DNA of 6,344 bases from Aquisalimonas sp. (GCA_007133445.1 SLMR01000048.1:1-6344); one strand, 5' to 3'; counted from the first letter of the stretch, positions 1 through 5,525 are shown. Translations and numbers: made by a program. Notes: a model not told the origin generated them from the sequence alone.

Positions 1-419
1 ACGCCCAGCGCCTGGACGAACTGGACGCCCGCCTGCGCCAGGCGTGGCAGATGGGGCAACGCCTGCGTCGCACACGCCTCGCACAGGGGCGCCAGCGTTT
101 GCATGCAGCCTCGCCGCGCCGCGCCGTGCGTCATGGACTGGAGCGAACCCGCGAGTTGCACCAGCGCCTACGCCGTGCCCAGCAGCGTGAACTGGACCGG
201 CGTCGGGAGCGCCTTGCCGCGCTTGCGCGAACGCTGGAGACGGTCAGCCCCCTGGCCACGGTCAGTCGTGGCTATGCCATTGTTCAACGCCCCGACGATG
301 GCAGCGTGGTACGCCGCGCCACCGACCTCCAGCCGGGCGAACCGGTTACCGCGCGCCTGGCAAGCGGGCGCCTGGACCTGCGCGTGGAGACGGTCCACGA
401 CGAGGAGACATCACCATGA
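1..419 (+). CDS. xseA: Exodeoxyribonuclease VII large subunit, C-terminal part (5' end outside window)
   Basis: XseA is the catalytic large subunit of exonuclease VII, a cytoplasmic enzyme that degrades single-stranded DNA in repair; it works with several copies of the small subunit XseB. Only about the last 138 codons are present, read in the frame that starts at position 3 and ends in TGA at 417-419. The visible part begins with a long Arg/Leu/Gln-rich helix, as expected for the XseA coiled coil. It is followed by the family's conserved C-terminal motif SPLATVSRGYAIV (nt 246-284) and then a short beta-rich end reading GEPVTARLASGRLDLRVETV. An ATG at 51 lies in frame but is internal, because the reading frame is open to the window edge. 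The TGA overlaps the start of the downstream M23 peptidase gene by 4 bp (ATGA), so the two are probably one operon with translational coupling. Assignment rests on the C-terminal motif and is quite secure. Confidence 0.93.
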   Translation, partial: AQRLDELDARLRQAWQMGQRLRRTRLAQGRQRLHAASPRRAVRHGLERTRELHQRLRRAQQRELDRRRERLAALARTLETVSPLATVSRGYAIVQRPDDGSVVRRATDLQPGEPVTARLASGRLDLRVETVHDEETSP

Positions 420-1249
420 GAACAGCTCTGATCGCCCTGGCCCTGAGTCTGGTCTGCCTGCCCCTCTGGGCGGACATTCCGGAGCATCGCCCGACCCCCG
501 GAGGCGTGGCGGTCGTGGACCTGGAACGCCCGGCCGACCAGCCGCGCCCGGCCGCCTGGCACGACGGCCGGGAGGTGCTCGTGGTGGCGCACGACCAGCG
601 CTGGCACGCCGTGGTCGGTATCCCCCTGGACGCGGACACCGGCACGACCACCCTGGAGGCCGACGGTGAGCGGTTCGAGTTCACCGTCGAGCACCGGGGG
701 TACGCCGAGCAGCGCATCACCCTGGATGACGACGAGCAGGTCACGCCCGGCGAGGAGACCCTGAAACGCATCCGCGCCGAGCACGAGCGCATCCGCGAGG
801 CCCGCGAGACCCGCAGTGACGGCCCGCCGGAGACCATGCGCCTGGAACTCCCTGTGGAGGGGCGCTTCACCAGCCCCTTCGGTCTGCGCCGCTATTTCAA
901 CGACGAGCCGCGGAACCCGCACAACGGCCTGGATATCGCCAACGACCCCGGCACACCCATCGGCGCCGCCGCCGGCGGCGAGGTCATCGAGACCGGCGAG
1001 TACTTCTTCAACGGCAAGACCGTGTTCGTGGACCACGGCGGTGGCTTCATCACCATGTACTGCCACATGCAGAACATCGACGTTCGCACCGGCGACCGGG
1101 TCGAGCGCGGTGACCGCATCGGCACGGTCGGTGAGACCGGACGGGTCACCGGCCCGCACCTGCACTGGACGGTGTACCTCAACGGCGAGGCCGTTGACCC
1201 GCTTCTGTTCGTCGACGGCGAGGACGCCGACTTCAACGAGGAGGACTGA
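416..1249 (+). CDS. Exported M23-family (LytM-type) metallopeptidase
   Basis: This is a predicted periplasmic zinc endopeptidase that would cut peptide cross-bridges in peptidoglycan. The 277-residue protein starts with a signal peptide (MRTALIALALSLVCLPLWA, cleavage probably after residue 19; Cys14 does not sit in a proper lipobox). Residues about 25-105 form a beta-rich N-terminal domain, 110-135 a charged helix, and about 148-266 the M23 domain. The zinc-site motifs are intact: HNGLD gives H169 and D173, HLH gives H248 and H250, and YCHM supplies catalytic H217. The start is fixed by the signal peptide and by a GAGGAG ribosome site at 402-407, 8 nt upstream. The ATG overlaps the xseA stop by 4 bp, so it is probably co-transcribed with xseA. 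The tail (residues 266-277) is strongly acidic. Its stop abuts the stop of the converging reductase gene, and I see no terminator. Activity is inferred from intact metal ligands; the cell-wall target is family knowledge. Confidence 0.92.
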   Translation: MRTALIALALSLVCLPLWADIPEHRPTPGGVAVVDLERPADQPRPAAWHDGREVLVVAHDQRWHAVVGIPLDADTGTTTLEADGERFEFTVEHRGYAEQRITLDDDEQVTPGEETLKRIRAEHERIREARETRSDGPPETMRLELPVEGRFTSPFGLRRYFNDEPRNPHNGLDIANDPGTPIGAAAGGEVIETGEYFFNGKTVFVDHGGGFITMYCHMQNIDVRTGDRVERGDRIGTVGETGRVTGPHLHWTVYLNGEAVDPLLFVDGEDADFNEED

Positions 1250-2212
1250 CTAGCCGAACCGCTCCCGCCCGTGGGGCGCAGTCAGGTCCACCAGCGGCGC
1301 GCGCGCCACGATGCCGGTGGGATTGAGGAATCCGTGGCTGCGATAGTAGTGCTCACGGATGTGATCCATGTTGGTGGTCTCCCGGAAGGCCGGCCGCTGG
1401 TAGAGATCACGCAGGTAGTTCAGCAGGTTCGGATAGTCCATGATCCGGCGCTGGGAACACTTGAAGTGCACGGAGTAGACCGGATCGAACCGCACCAGGG
1501 TGGTGAACAGGCAGATGTCCGCCTCCGTGACCCGATCACCACACAGGAAACGCTGCTCGCCAAGTACGCCATCCCAGTGGTCCAGCGCTGCGTACAGGGC
1601 ATCCGCGGCCTCCTCGTAGGCGTCCTGTGACTGGGCGAAACCGCACTTGTAGACGCCGTTGTTGACCGGCTCGTAGATGGCGTCGATCACCCGGTCCACC
1701 TCGTCGACCAGACTGGCCGGCGCGAAATCGGTGGCATCGCCGGCGACCCGGTTCCAGTCATGGTCCAGCATGCGCAACAGCTCCCGGGATTCGTTGTTCA
1801 CGATGGTCCCCTCGCGCCGATCCCACAGCAGCGGCACAGTGACGCGCCCGGTGAACTGCGGGTCCGCCGCGACGTAGACGTCGCGCAGATAGCGCGCGTC
1901 ATGCACGGGATCGCCGGTGCTGCCGGGGTAGTCCCGGAATTCCCAGCCGTCATCCAGCATGTGCGGATGCACCACCGACAGGGAGATCGCCTCGTCCAGC
2001 TGCTTCAGGCGGCGCATGATCAGAATCCGGTGCGCCCAGGGGCAGGCATAGGAGACATACAGGTGATACCGGCCCGCCTCCGGGGTAAAGCGCGCGTCGG
2101 GCGCATCCAGGGTGCGATCCCGGAACGCTGACTCCTGGCGTACGAACCGCCCCTTGTCGTCCGGCTCATAGCCCTGCGTGTACCAGGTCCCGTCGATGAG
2201 TCGACCACCCAT
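1250..2212 (-). CDS. yqjG: Glutathionyl-hydroquinone reductase (YqjG/Ecm4, GST superfamily Xi class)
   Basis: These cytoplasmic enzymes use glutathione to reduce glutathionyl-hydroquinones back to hydroquinones through a mixed disulfide on an active-site Cys. The 320-residue protein is full length for the family. It shows the Xi-class motif YACPWAHR with catalytic Cys57, VPLLWD and IVNNESRELLRML (about 127-149) in the thioredoxin-like domain, then an all-helical GST C-terminal domain containing YEPVNNGVYKCGFAQ (180-194) and FLCGDRVTEADICLF (222-236), and ends with the typical HGFLNPTGIV (293-302). I place the start at 2212 (MGGRLIDGTW) because an AGGAG site (2220-2224) lies 7 nt upstream. A longer in-frame start at 2335 would put the N-terminus through the promoter and inside the neighbouring terminator, and the extra residues do not resemble the family. 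It is transcribed alone, from a promoter containing an operator-like palindrome. The gene converges on the M23 peptidase gene with no gap. Confidence 0.95.
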   Translation of the reverse strand: MGGRLIDGTWYTQGYEPDDKGRFVRQESAFRDRTLDAPDARFTPEAGRYHLYVSYACPWAHRILIMRRLKQLDEAISLSVVHPHMLDDGWEFRDYPGSTGDPVHDARYLRDVYVAADPQFTGRVTVPLLWDRREGTIVNNESRELLRMLDHDWNRVAGDATDFAPASLVDEVDRVIDAIYEPVNNGVYKCGFAQSQDAYEEAADALYAALDHWDGVLGEQRFLCGDRVTEADICLFTTLVRFDPVYSVHFKCSQRRIMDYPNLLNYLRDLYQRPAFRETTNMDHIREHYYRSHGFLNPTGIVARAPLVDLTAPHGRERFG

Positions 2213-2247
2213 GGCGTCACTCCTGTCATTAGCCCGTGAATGCAACC

Positions 2248-2275
2248 AGGATAGTCCGATTTCGGACTTTTTCAA
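2248..2275 (-). promoter_or_regulatory. Sigma70-type promoter of the glutathionyl-hydroquinone reductase gene
   Basis: On the minus strand, a -35 box TTGAAA (2275-2270) and a -10 box TATCCT (2253-2248) are separated by 16 bp. The predicted transcription start is near 2241, giving a leader of about 30 nt that contains the AGGAG ribosome site. The -35 matches the consensus in 5 of 6 positions and the -10 in 4 of 6. The location just upstream of a monocistronic gene supports it; no experiment is implied. Confidence 0.6.
2253..2268. promoter_or_regulatory. Operator-like perfect palindrome in the promoter spacer
   Basis: The arms AGTCCGA and TCGGACT (7 bp, 2-nt spacer) form a perfect inverted repeat. 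It occupies the whole spacer between the -35 and -10 boxes of the reductase promoter, and its last base overlaps the -10. This is where a dimeric repressor would block RNA polymerase. Two further CGGAC half-sites lie upstream, at 2293-2297 and 2301-2305. The regulator is not encoded in this window and I cannot name its family. The palindrome is directly visible; the operator role is inferred. Confidence 0.5.
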
Positions 2276-2307
2276 CCCTTGATATGGAACCCCGGACTGT
2301 CGGACAC

Positions 2308-2341
2308 AAAAAAGCCCGGGTCGGCAATGCCGCACCCGGGC
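2308..2341 (-). terminator. Rho-independent terminator of the Gln-rich exported protein gene
   Basis: Read on the minus strand, arms GCCCGGGT and ACCCGGGC (2341-2334 and 2321-2314) pair perfectly over 8 bp. They extend by an inner CGGC/GCCG stem around a 3-nt loop with one bulged base. A run of six T follows at 2313-2308. It sits 22 bp downstream of the TAA at 2364-2366, and it isolates this gene from the reductase gene transcribed in the same direction. Confidence 0.92.
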
Positions 2342-2363
2342 CGTTACGCGTCGGTATCGGCGC

Positions 2364-2969
2364 TTACTGCGGGGCCATTCCGCCGCCGCCCTGGCCGCCT
2401 TGACCGCCGCCCATGCCGCCTTGCATCTCCTCCTGGATGCGCTGGAAATCCTCGATCATCTCGTCGGTTTCCGGCTCAATCTCACGCATGGCGTCCATGA
2501 GATCGTCCTGGAACGCCTGCTGCGCTTCCACGACCTCATCATCCTGCATGGCCACCTGCTGCGCTTCCTGAAGGTCCTGCTGGGCCTGCTGCGCTTCCTG
2601 CAGCATTTCCTGGCGCTCCTCGTCGGAGAGGCTCTCGTCCTGGATCTGGCCCTGGACATTCTCCAGCGTTTCCATGCTGGCGTCCGGATCATAGCCGGCG
2701 TCTTCCATCTTCTGCATCACCAGCCCTTCGAGGTCGTCCCGCTGGGCCTCAAGCCCGGGGTTCTCCTCAAGCGCCTGCTCCTGAACCTCAGCCAGCCGCT
2801 GCTGGATCTCCTGGAGCTCCATCTGCGGGCCGCCCTGCTCGCCTGGCTGACCGCCTGGCTGGCCTTCCTGCTGGCCGCCTTCCAGGGCCAGCGCACTCCC
2901 GGCAAAGGCCAGTGCTGCAGAGGCGACAAGCGCACGCAGCGCCCCGGTTCCAATCATCTGAGTTCGCAT
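2364..2969 (-). CDS. Exported Gln/Glu-rich helical protein with Gly-rich tail, unknown function
   Basis: I do not recognise this 201-residue protein. It begins with a clear signal peptide (MRTQMIGTGALRALVASAAL onward, probable cleavage after ALA at residue 28), so it is probably periplasmic or secreted. After that come a short Gly/Gln-rich stretch (31-47), an acidic Gln/Glu-rich region with coiled-coil character (50-182) in which EAQQ recurs at 125-128, 135-138 and 148-151, and a Gly-rich end containing MGGGQGGQGGGG (186-197). There is no Cys in the mature part and no visible catalytic motif. Start 2969 is chosen because the signal peptide begins there; a GGGAG site (2981-2985) lies 11 nt upstream, rather far. 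The longer in-frame start at 3041 would bury the signal peptide and lie upstream of the likely transcription start. The gene is monocistronic, with its own promoter-like site, leader hairpin and strong terminator. A structural or chaperone-like envelope role is possible but unsupported. Confidence 0.82.
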   Translation of the reverse strand: MRTQMIGTGALRALVASAALAFAGSALALEGGQQEGQPGGQPGEQGGPQMELQEIQQRLAEVQEQALEENPGLEAQRDDLEGLVMQKMEDAGYDPDASMETLENVQGQIQDESLSDEERQEMLQEAQQAQQDLQEAQQVAMQDDEVVEAQQAFQDDLMDAMREIEPETDEMIEDFQRIQEEMQGGMGGGQGGQGGGGMAPQ

Positions 2970-2991
2970 AGTCAGGCTTTCTCCCAATTGC

Positions 2992-3007
2992 GGCCCCACA
3001 CGGGGCC
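2992..3007 (-). promoter_or_regulatory. Leader hairpin upstream of the Gln-rich protein gene
   Basis: On the minus strand, GGCCCC (3007-3002), a GTGT loop and GGGGCC (2997-2992) form a perfect 6-bp all-GC hairpin. ATT and AAT flank it and could add three more pairs around a 2-nt bulge. It lies in the predicted 5' leader, 6 nt upstream of the GGGAG ribosome site. No T run follows, so it is not a terminator. It could affect mRNA stability or ribosome access. Confidence 0.45.
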
Positions 3008-3027
3008 AATCTCGCGTTAAGAAACAA

Positions 3028-3058
3028 AGCATAGCAGCCACTTAGCGAACCGTGTCAA
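3028..3058 (-). promoter_or_regulatory. Candidate promoter for the Gln-rich protein gene
   Basis: A perfect -35 hexamer TTGACA (3058-3053, minus strand) is followed by a TATGCT -10 (3033-3028). The 19-bp spacer is longer than the optimum. The predicted start near 3021 gives a leader of about 50 nt that carries the hairpin and ribosome site. I see no dyad in the spacer of the kind MerR-type regulators use on long-spacer promoters. Confidence 0.45.
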
Positions 3059-3169
3059 ACCGACCAGAGATGCCGGCGTGGCCTGCTACTCACCCGGTGT
3101 GACGCCTAAAAGCCAAACAGGTTCCATCGGTTAGTGCATTTTTCGGGGCTCGCGGACACCGCCCCGGAG

Positions 3170-3199
3170 TTGCCGCCCTGCATACCGGCGCCTTATCCT
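3170..3199 (+). promoter_or_regulatory. Weak candidate promoter for yadGH
   Basis: TTGCCG (3170-3175) and TATCCT (3194-3199) are separated by 18 bp, each matching consensus at 4 of 6 positions. A start near 3206 would give a leader of about 137 nt. It is the best pair I could find by eye upstream of yadG but is far from certain. Confidence 0.28.
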
Positions 3200-3342
3200 A
3201 CGCGCCTTGCAGACAGAGTCGTCCGCCGTGCAGGCGCCTGCGGAAACCCACTCCCGGCTGCCGACTACCCGCGATGGCCATTCGAGGGCCGCACGCCTGT
3301 CACCGTAATGATGCAAGGCACCCCCGGCAACGGCAGAACGCT

Positions 3343-4305
3343 ATGAACGCGCTTTCGGTACAGCATCTGGACAAGACCTACAAGGGCGGTATCACGGCAT
3401 TACGCGACATCAATCTGGAGGTGGCCGAAGGAGATTTCTTTGGCCTGCTTGGCCCCAACGGCGCCGGCAAGTCCACCCTGATCGGCATCATCAGCACGCT
3501 GGTCACGCCGACCTCCGGGCGTGTCGAAATCTTCGACCATGACCTGCAACGGCATCCCTGGGAGGCGAAGACGAGCCTCGGGCTGGTACCGCAGGAATTC
3601 AACTTCAACGGCTTCGAGACCGTGGAGCAGATCATTCTGAATCAGGCGGGGTACTATGGCATTCCCCGCCCTCAGGCGCGAGAGCGCGCCGAGCAATACC
3701 TACGCAAACTCGGCCTGTGGGACAAGCGCAAGGACGCGGCCCGGACGCTGTCCGGTGGCATGAAGCGCCGGCTCATGATCGCACGCGCCCTGATCCACGA
3801 ACCGCCGCTGTTGATCCTGGACGAACCAACCGCCGGTGTGGACATCGAGTTGCGCCGCTCCATGTGGGATTTCCTGCGGGAAATCAATCGGCGTGGCACG
3901 ACCATTATCCTGACCACACACTATCTCGAAGAAGCAGAAAGCCTGTGTCGGCGGATCGCCATCATTGATGAAGGCCGCATCATCGAGAACACCGGCACCC
4001 AGGCGCTGCTGAACCGCCTCAATACCCATGCATTCATCCTGGACGCCACCGGGCCACTGGAGCGGGCGCACGAGATCTCCGGCTATACCATCGAACATCT
4101 TGAGGGCCAGCGGCTGGAGGTGGAGATCACCAGCGAGCAGTCCCTGACGGACCTGTTCGCGGCGCTTGGCGGTGTCGGAATCACGGTAGTGAGCATGCGC
4201 AACAAGGCCAACCGCCTGGAAGAGCTTTTCCTGCGTCTGGTCGAGGACAACGGCTCCGGCGGCGACACGGACGCAGGATCGGAGCTCGAGCGCGACAACG
4301 TCTGA
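3343..4305 (+). CDS. yadG: ABC exporter ATP-binding protein, YadG family
   Basis: This is the nucleotide-binding subunit of an ABC-2-type exporter; it hydrolyses ATP on the cytoplasmic face to power the YadH-like permease encoded next. All ABC motifs are intact in the 320-residue protein: Walker A GPNGAGKST (37-45), Q-loop Gln84 in LVPQEFNFNGFETV, signature LSGGM (136-140), Walker B LLILDEP (156-162) with catalytic Glu161, and switch His193 in TTHYLEEAE. YadG-specific stretches include NQAGYYGI (100-107) and the C-terminal SMRNKANRLEELF (284-296). The ATG at 3343 fits the family N-terminus (MNALSVQHLDKTY). An in-frame ATG at 3274 adds 23 residues unlike the family. No good ribosome site precedes either start, which is odd for the first gene of an operon. 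The Gly/Asp/Glu-rich tail after residue 301 makes it slightly longer than E. coli YadG (about 308 residues). The substrate is unknown. Confidence 0.95.
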   Translation: MNALSVQHLDKTYKGGITALRDINLEVAEGDFFGLLGPNGAGKSTLIGIISTLVTPTSGRVEIFDHDLQRHPWEAKTSLGLVPQEFNFNGFETVEQIILNQAGYYGIPRPQARERAEQYLRKLGLWDKRKDAARTLSGGMKRRLMIARALIHEPPLLILDEPTAGVDIELRRSMWDFLREINRRGTTIILTTHYLEEAESLCRRIAIIDEGRIIENTGTQALLNRLNTHAFILDATGPLERAHEISGYTIEHLEGQRLEVEITSEQSLTDLFAALGGVGITVVSMRNKANRLEELFLRLVEDNGSGGDTDAGSELERDNV

Positions 4306-4314
4306 GGTGAACGG

Positions 4315-5088
4315 ATGTACTGGAAGCAGTCCCTGGTTGCTCTGCAAACGATTGCCCACAAGGAGGTCAATCGTTTCCTGCGGATCTGGGCGCAGACACT
4401 CCTGCCGCCGGCCATCACCATGTCGTTGTACTTCGTTATCTTCGGCAACCTGATCGGCCCGCGCATCGGCCCCATGGACGGGTATACCTACATGGACTTC
4501 ATCGCTCCCGGGATCATCATGATCGCCGTGATCACGAACTCCTACGGCAACGTGGTCTCGTCGTTTTTCGGCGCCAAGTTCCAGCGTCACATTGAAGAGC
4601 TGATGGTCTCCCCCACGCCGAGCATTATCATTCTCACGGGATACATTTCGGGTGGCGTCGCCCGCGGCTTGTTGACCGGGCTGATTGTCACCATCGTGGC
4701 CAGCTTCTTCACCACCCTGCAAATTCACAACCTGTTCGTGATCGTCTCGGTGGTGTTTCTCACGTCCGTGCTCTTCTCCCTCGGCGGATTCCTGAATGCG
4801 GTGTTTGCACGGAAATTCGACGACATCGCCATCATTCCCACGTTCGTGCTGACACCACTGACCTATCTTGGGGGCGTCTTTTATTCGATCAGCCTGTTAC
4901 CCGACTTCTGGCAGGGCGTCTCACTGGCGAATCCGATCCTGTACATGGTCAACGCATTCCGCTTCGGATTCCTGGGAGCGTCGGACATCAACATCTGGAT
5001 CGCTTACGGAATCATCGGTTTGTTCATCGCCGTGCTGGGCGGCATCAGCCTGGCTCTGCTTCACCGCGGCGTGGGGCTGCGGACCTGA
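4315..5088 (+). CDS. yadH: ABC-2 type exporter permease, YadH family
   Basis: This inner-membrane permease pairs with the YadG-like ATPase to form an exporter whose substrate is not established. The 257-residue length matches E. coli YadH (about 256). Family stretches are easy to read: FLRIWAQTLLPPAITMSLYF (21-40), IFGNLIGPRIG (42-52), SSFFGAKFQRHIEELMVSP (82-100), GGVARGLL (113-120), FDDIAIIPTFVLTPLTYLGG (168-187) and the end RGVGLRT. About six membrane segments are visible, near 29-48, 60-80, 105-133, 138-160, 171-193 and 229-248. The gene starts 9 nt after the yadG stop. Its ribosome site GAGGTGA (4304-4310) overlaps that stop codon, so translation is probably coupled and the subunits made together. 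No T-run terminator follows on this strand; the hairpin at 5099-5135 is oriented for the opposing gene, though it could still stabilise this mRNA's end. Confidence 0.96.
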   Translation: MYWKQSLVALQTIAHKEVNRFLRIWAQTLLPPAITMSLYFVIFGNLIGPRIGPMDGYTYMDFIAPGIIMIAVITNSYGNVVSSFFGAKFQRHIEELMVSPTPSIIILTGYISGGVARGLLTGLIVTIVASFFTTLQIHNLFVIVSVVFLTSVLFSLGGFLNAVFARKFDDIAIIPTFVLTPLTYLGGVFYSISLLPDFWQGVSLANPILYMVNAFRFGFLGASDINIWIAYGIIGLFIAVLGGISLALLHRGVGLRT

Positions 5089-5091
5089 CAC

Positions 5092-5135
5092 AAAAAAACC
5101 CGCGCCATGACCTCCGCCGGACATCATGGCGCGGG
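5092..5135 (-). terminator. Rho-independent terminator of the H-NS-family gene
   Basis: A perfect 12-bp stem, CCCGCGCCATGA (5099-5110) with TCATGGCGCGGG (5124-5135), encloses a 13-nt loop. Read on the minus strand it is followed by seven T (5098-5092). It lies 20 bp beyond the H-NS-family stop and 10 bp beyond the converging yadH stop. On the plus strand no T run follows, so strong termination is expected only for the minus-strand transcript. Confidence 0.93.
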
Positions 5136-5155
5136 CGTCGAAACCGCGGCGGACA

Positions 5156-5470
5156 TCAATCCACGCGCAGCTCATCCAGTGACCGGCCCTTGGCCTCCCA
5201 ATCCTTGATCCAGCGAGGCTTGCGTCCACGGCCGGACCAGCCCTTGTTAGGATCCTCCGGATGGCGGAAACGAACCACACCGGCCTTGGTTGCCGACTTG
5301 GTGGCACCCCCGGGCACCAGTTCCGTCACCGCGAGTCCGTACTTCTCGGCGACCTGCTTGAGCTCCTTCTGCGCCTCTTTGACGTCCTGACGGCGCCGCT
5401 TTTTCAGCTCCTTGTCGATATCCTTCTTCAGCTGATTGAGCTCCGGGGTGCTGTGCTTGGTTAAGTCCAT
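5156..5470 (-). CDS. H-NS-family nucleoid-associated protein (short HvrA-like class)
   Basis: H-NS-family proteins oligomerise on AT-rich DNA, compact it and silence transcription. The 104-residue protein is shorter than E. coli H-NS (137) and matches the HvrA-like class. Residues about 8-45 are a highly charged helix with coiled-coil character, the oligomerisation region. Residues 46-64 form a flexible Thr/Ala/Gly-containing linker, and 65-104 the DNA-binding domain, with RFRHPEDPNKGWSGRGRKP (67-85) and then RWIKDW. The core GWSGRGRKPRW (77-87) is the AT-hook-like loop that enters the minor groove. The start at 5470 is set by an AAAGGAG site (5476-5482) 5 nt upstream. A longer frame from 5770 adds 100 residues without family resemblance and is not used. 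The gene is monocistronic, closed by a strong terminator, and preceded by a comparatively AT-rich gap that could allow autoregulation; that last point is inference. Target genes cannot be read from the window. Confidence 0.94.
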   Translation of the reverse strand: MDLTKHSTPELNQLKKDIDKELKKRRRQDVKEAQKELKQVAEKYGLAVTELVPGGATKSATKAGVVRFRHPEDPNKGWSGRGRKPRWIKDWEAKGRSLDELRVD

Positions 5471-5496
5471 CTCGACTCCTTTACTTTGCTGTTTGT

Positions 5497-5525
5497 TCAA
5501 TAACTGGTTCGCTGCGCCGTGCGAA
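5497..5525 (-). promoter_or_regulatory. Candidate proximal promoter of the H-NS-family gene
   Basis: On the minus strand, TTCGCA (5525-5520) and TATTGA (5502-5497) are separated by 17 bp. The -35 matches at 4 of 6 positions and the -10 at 3 of 6. A start near 5490 would give a leader of about 20 nt ending in the strong ribosome site. This is weak, and it competes with the distal candidate at 5651-5679. Confidence 0.27.

Larger units (their letters stand above)
2970..3342. other. Divergent intergenic region between the Gln-rich protein gene and yadG
   Basis: This 373-bp stretch holds the candidate promoter and leader hairpin of the minus-strand gene (about 2970-3058) and a weaker candidate promoter for yadGH (3170-3199). 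It contains a GC palindrome GCAGGCGCCTGC at 3230-3241. I find no convincing coding sequence: the open frames here lack ribosome sites and credible protein sequence. No RNA gene is recognised. Confidence 0.6.

Noticed and set aside
284..1165. Long minus-strand open frame (293 codons) opposite the M23 peptidase gene and the xseA end
   Set aside because: It lies antisense to two well-supported genes, has no family resemblance or ribosome site, and is the usual mirror frame of GC-rich coding DNA.
2119..2335. Start of the reductase gene at 2335
   Set aside because: It would begin inside the neighbouring terminator and run through the promoter. The added 41 residues do not resemble the family, and AGGAG supports the start at 2212.
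2500..2600. Repeated CTGCTGCGCTTCC-like units read as a possible DNA repeat array
   Set aside because: They are the codons of the EAQQ repeats in the Gln-rich protein; spacing is irregular and coding explains them.
2400..3020. Plus-strand open frame (206 codons, Leu/His-rich) opposite the Gln-rich exported protein gene
   Set aside because: The minus strand has a signal peptide, promoter-like site and a matching terminator. The plus frame has no ribosome site, and its Leu/His-rich make-up is what the complement of Gln/Glu codons produces.
3230..3241. 12-bp perfect palindrome GCAGGCGCCTGC upstream of yadG
   Set aside because: It is entirely G/C apart from two bases, so chance occurrence is likely in this composition. 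It is not positioned against any convincing promoter.
3131..3316. Possible 61-codon minus-strand gene in the yadG upstream gap
   Set aside because: No ribosome site and an Arg-rich, unstructured product typical of GC-rich non-coding frames.
3700..4728. Long minus-strand open frame (342 codons) opposite yadG and yadH
   Set aside because: Both plus-strand genes are certain from complete motifs. The antisense product is His/Asp/Gly-rich without recognisable domains and spans the junction of two genes.
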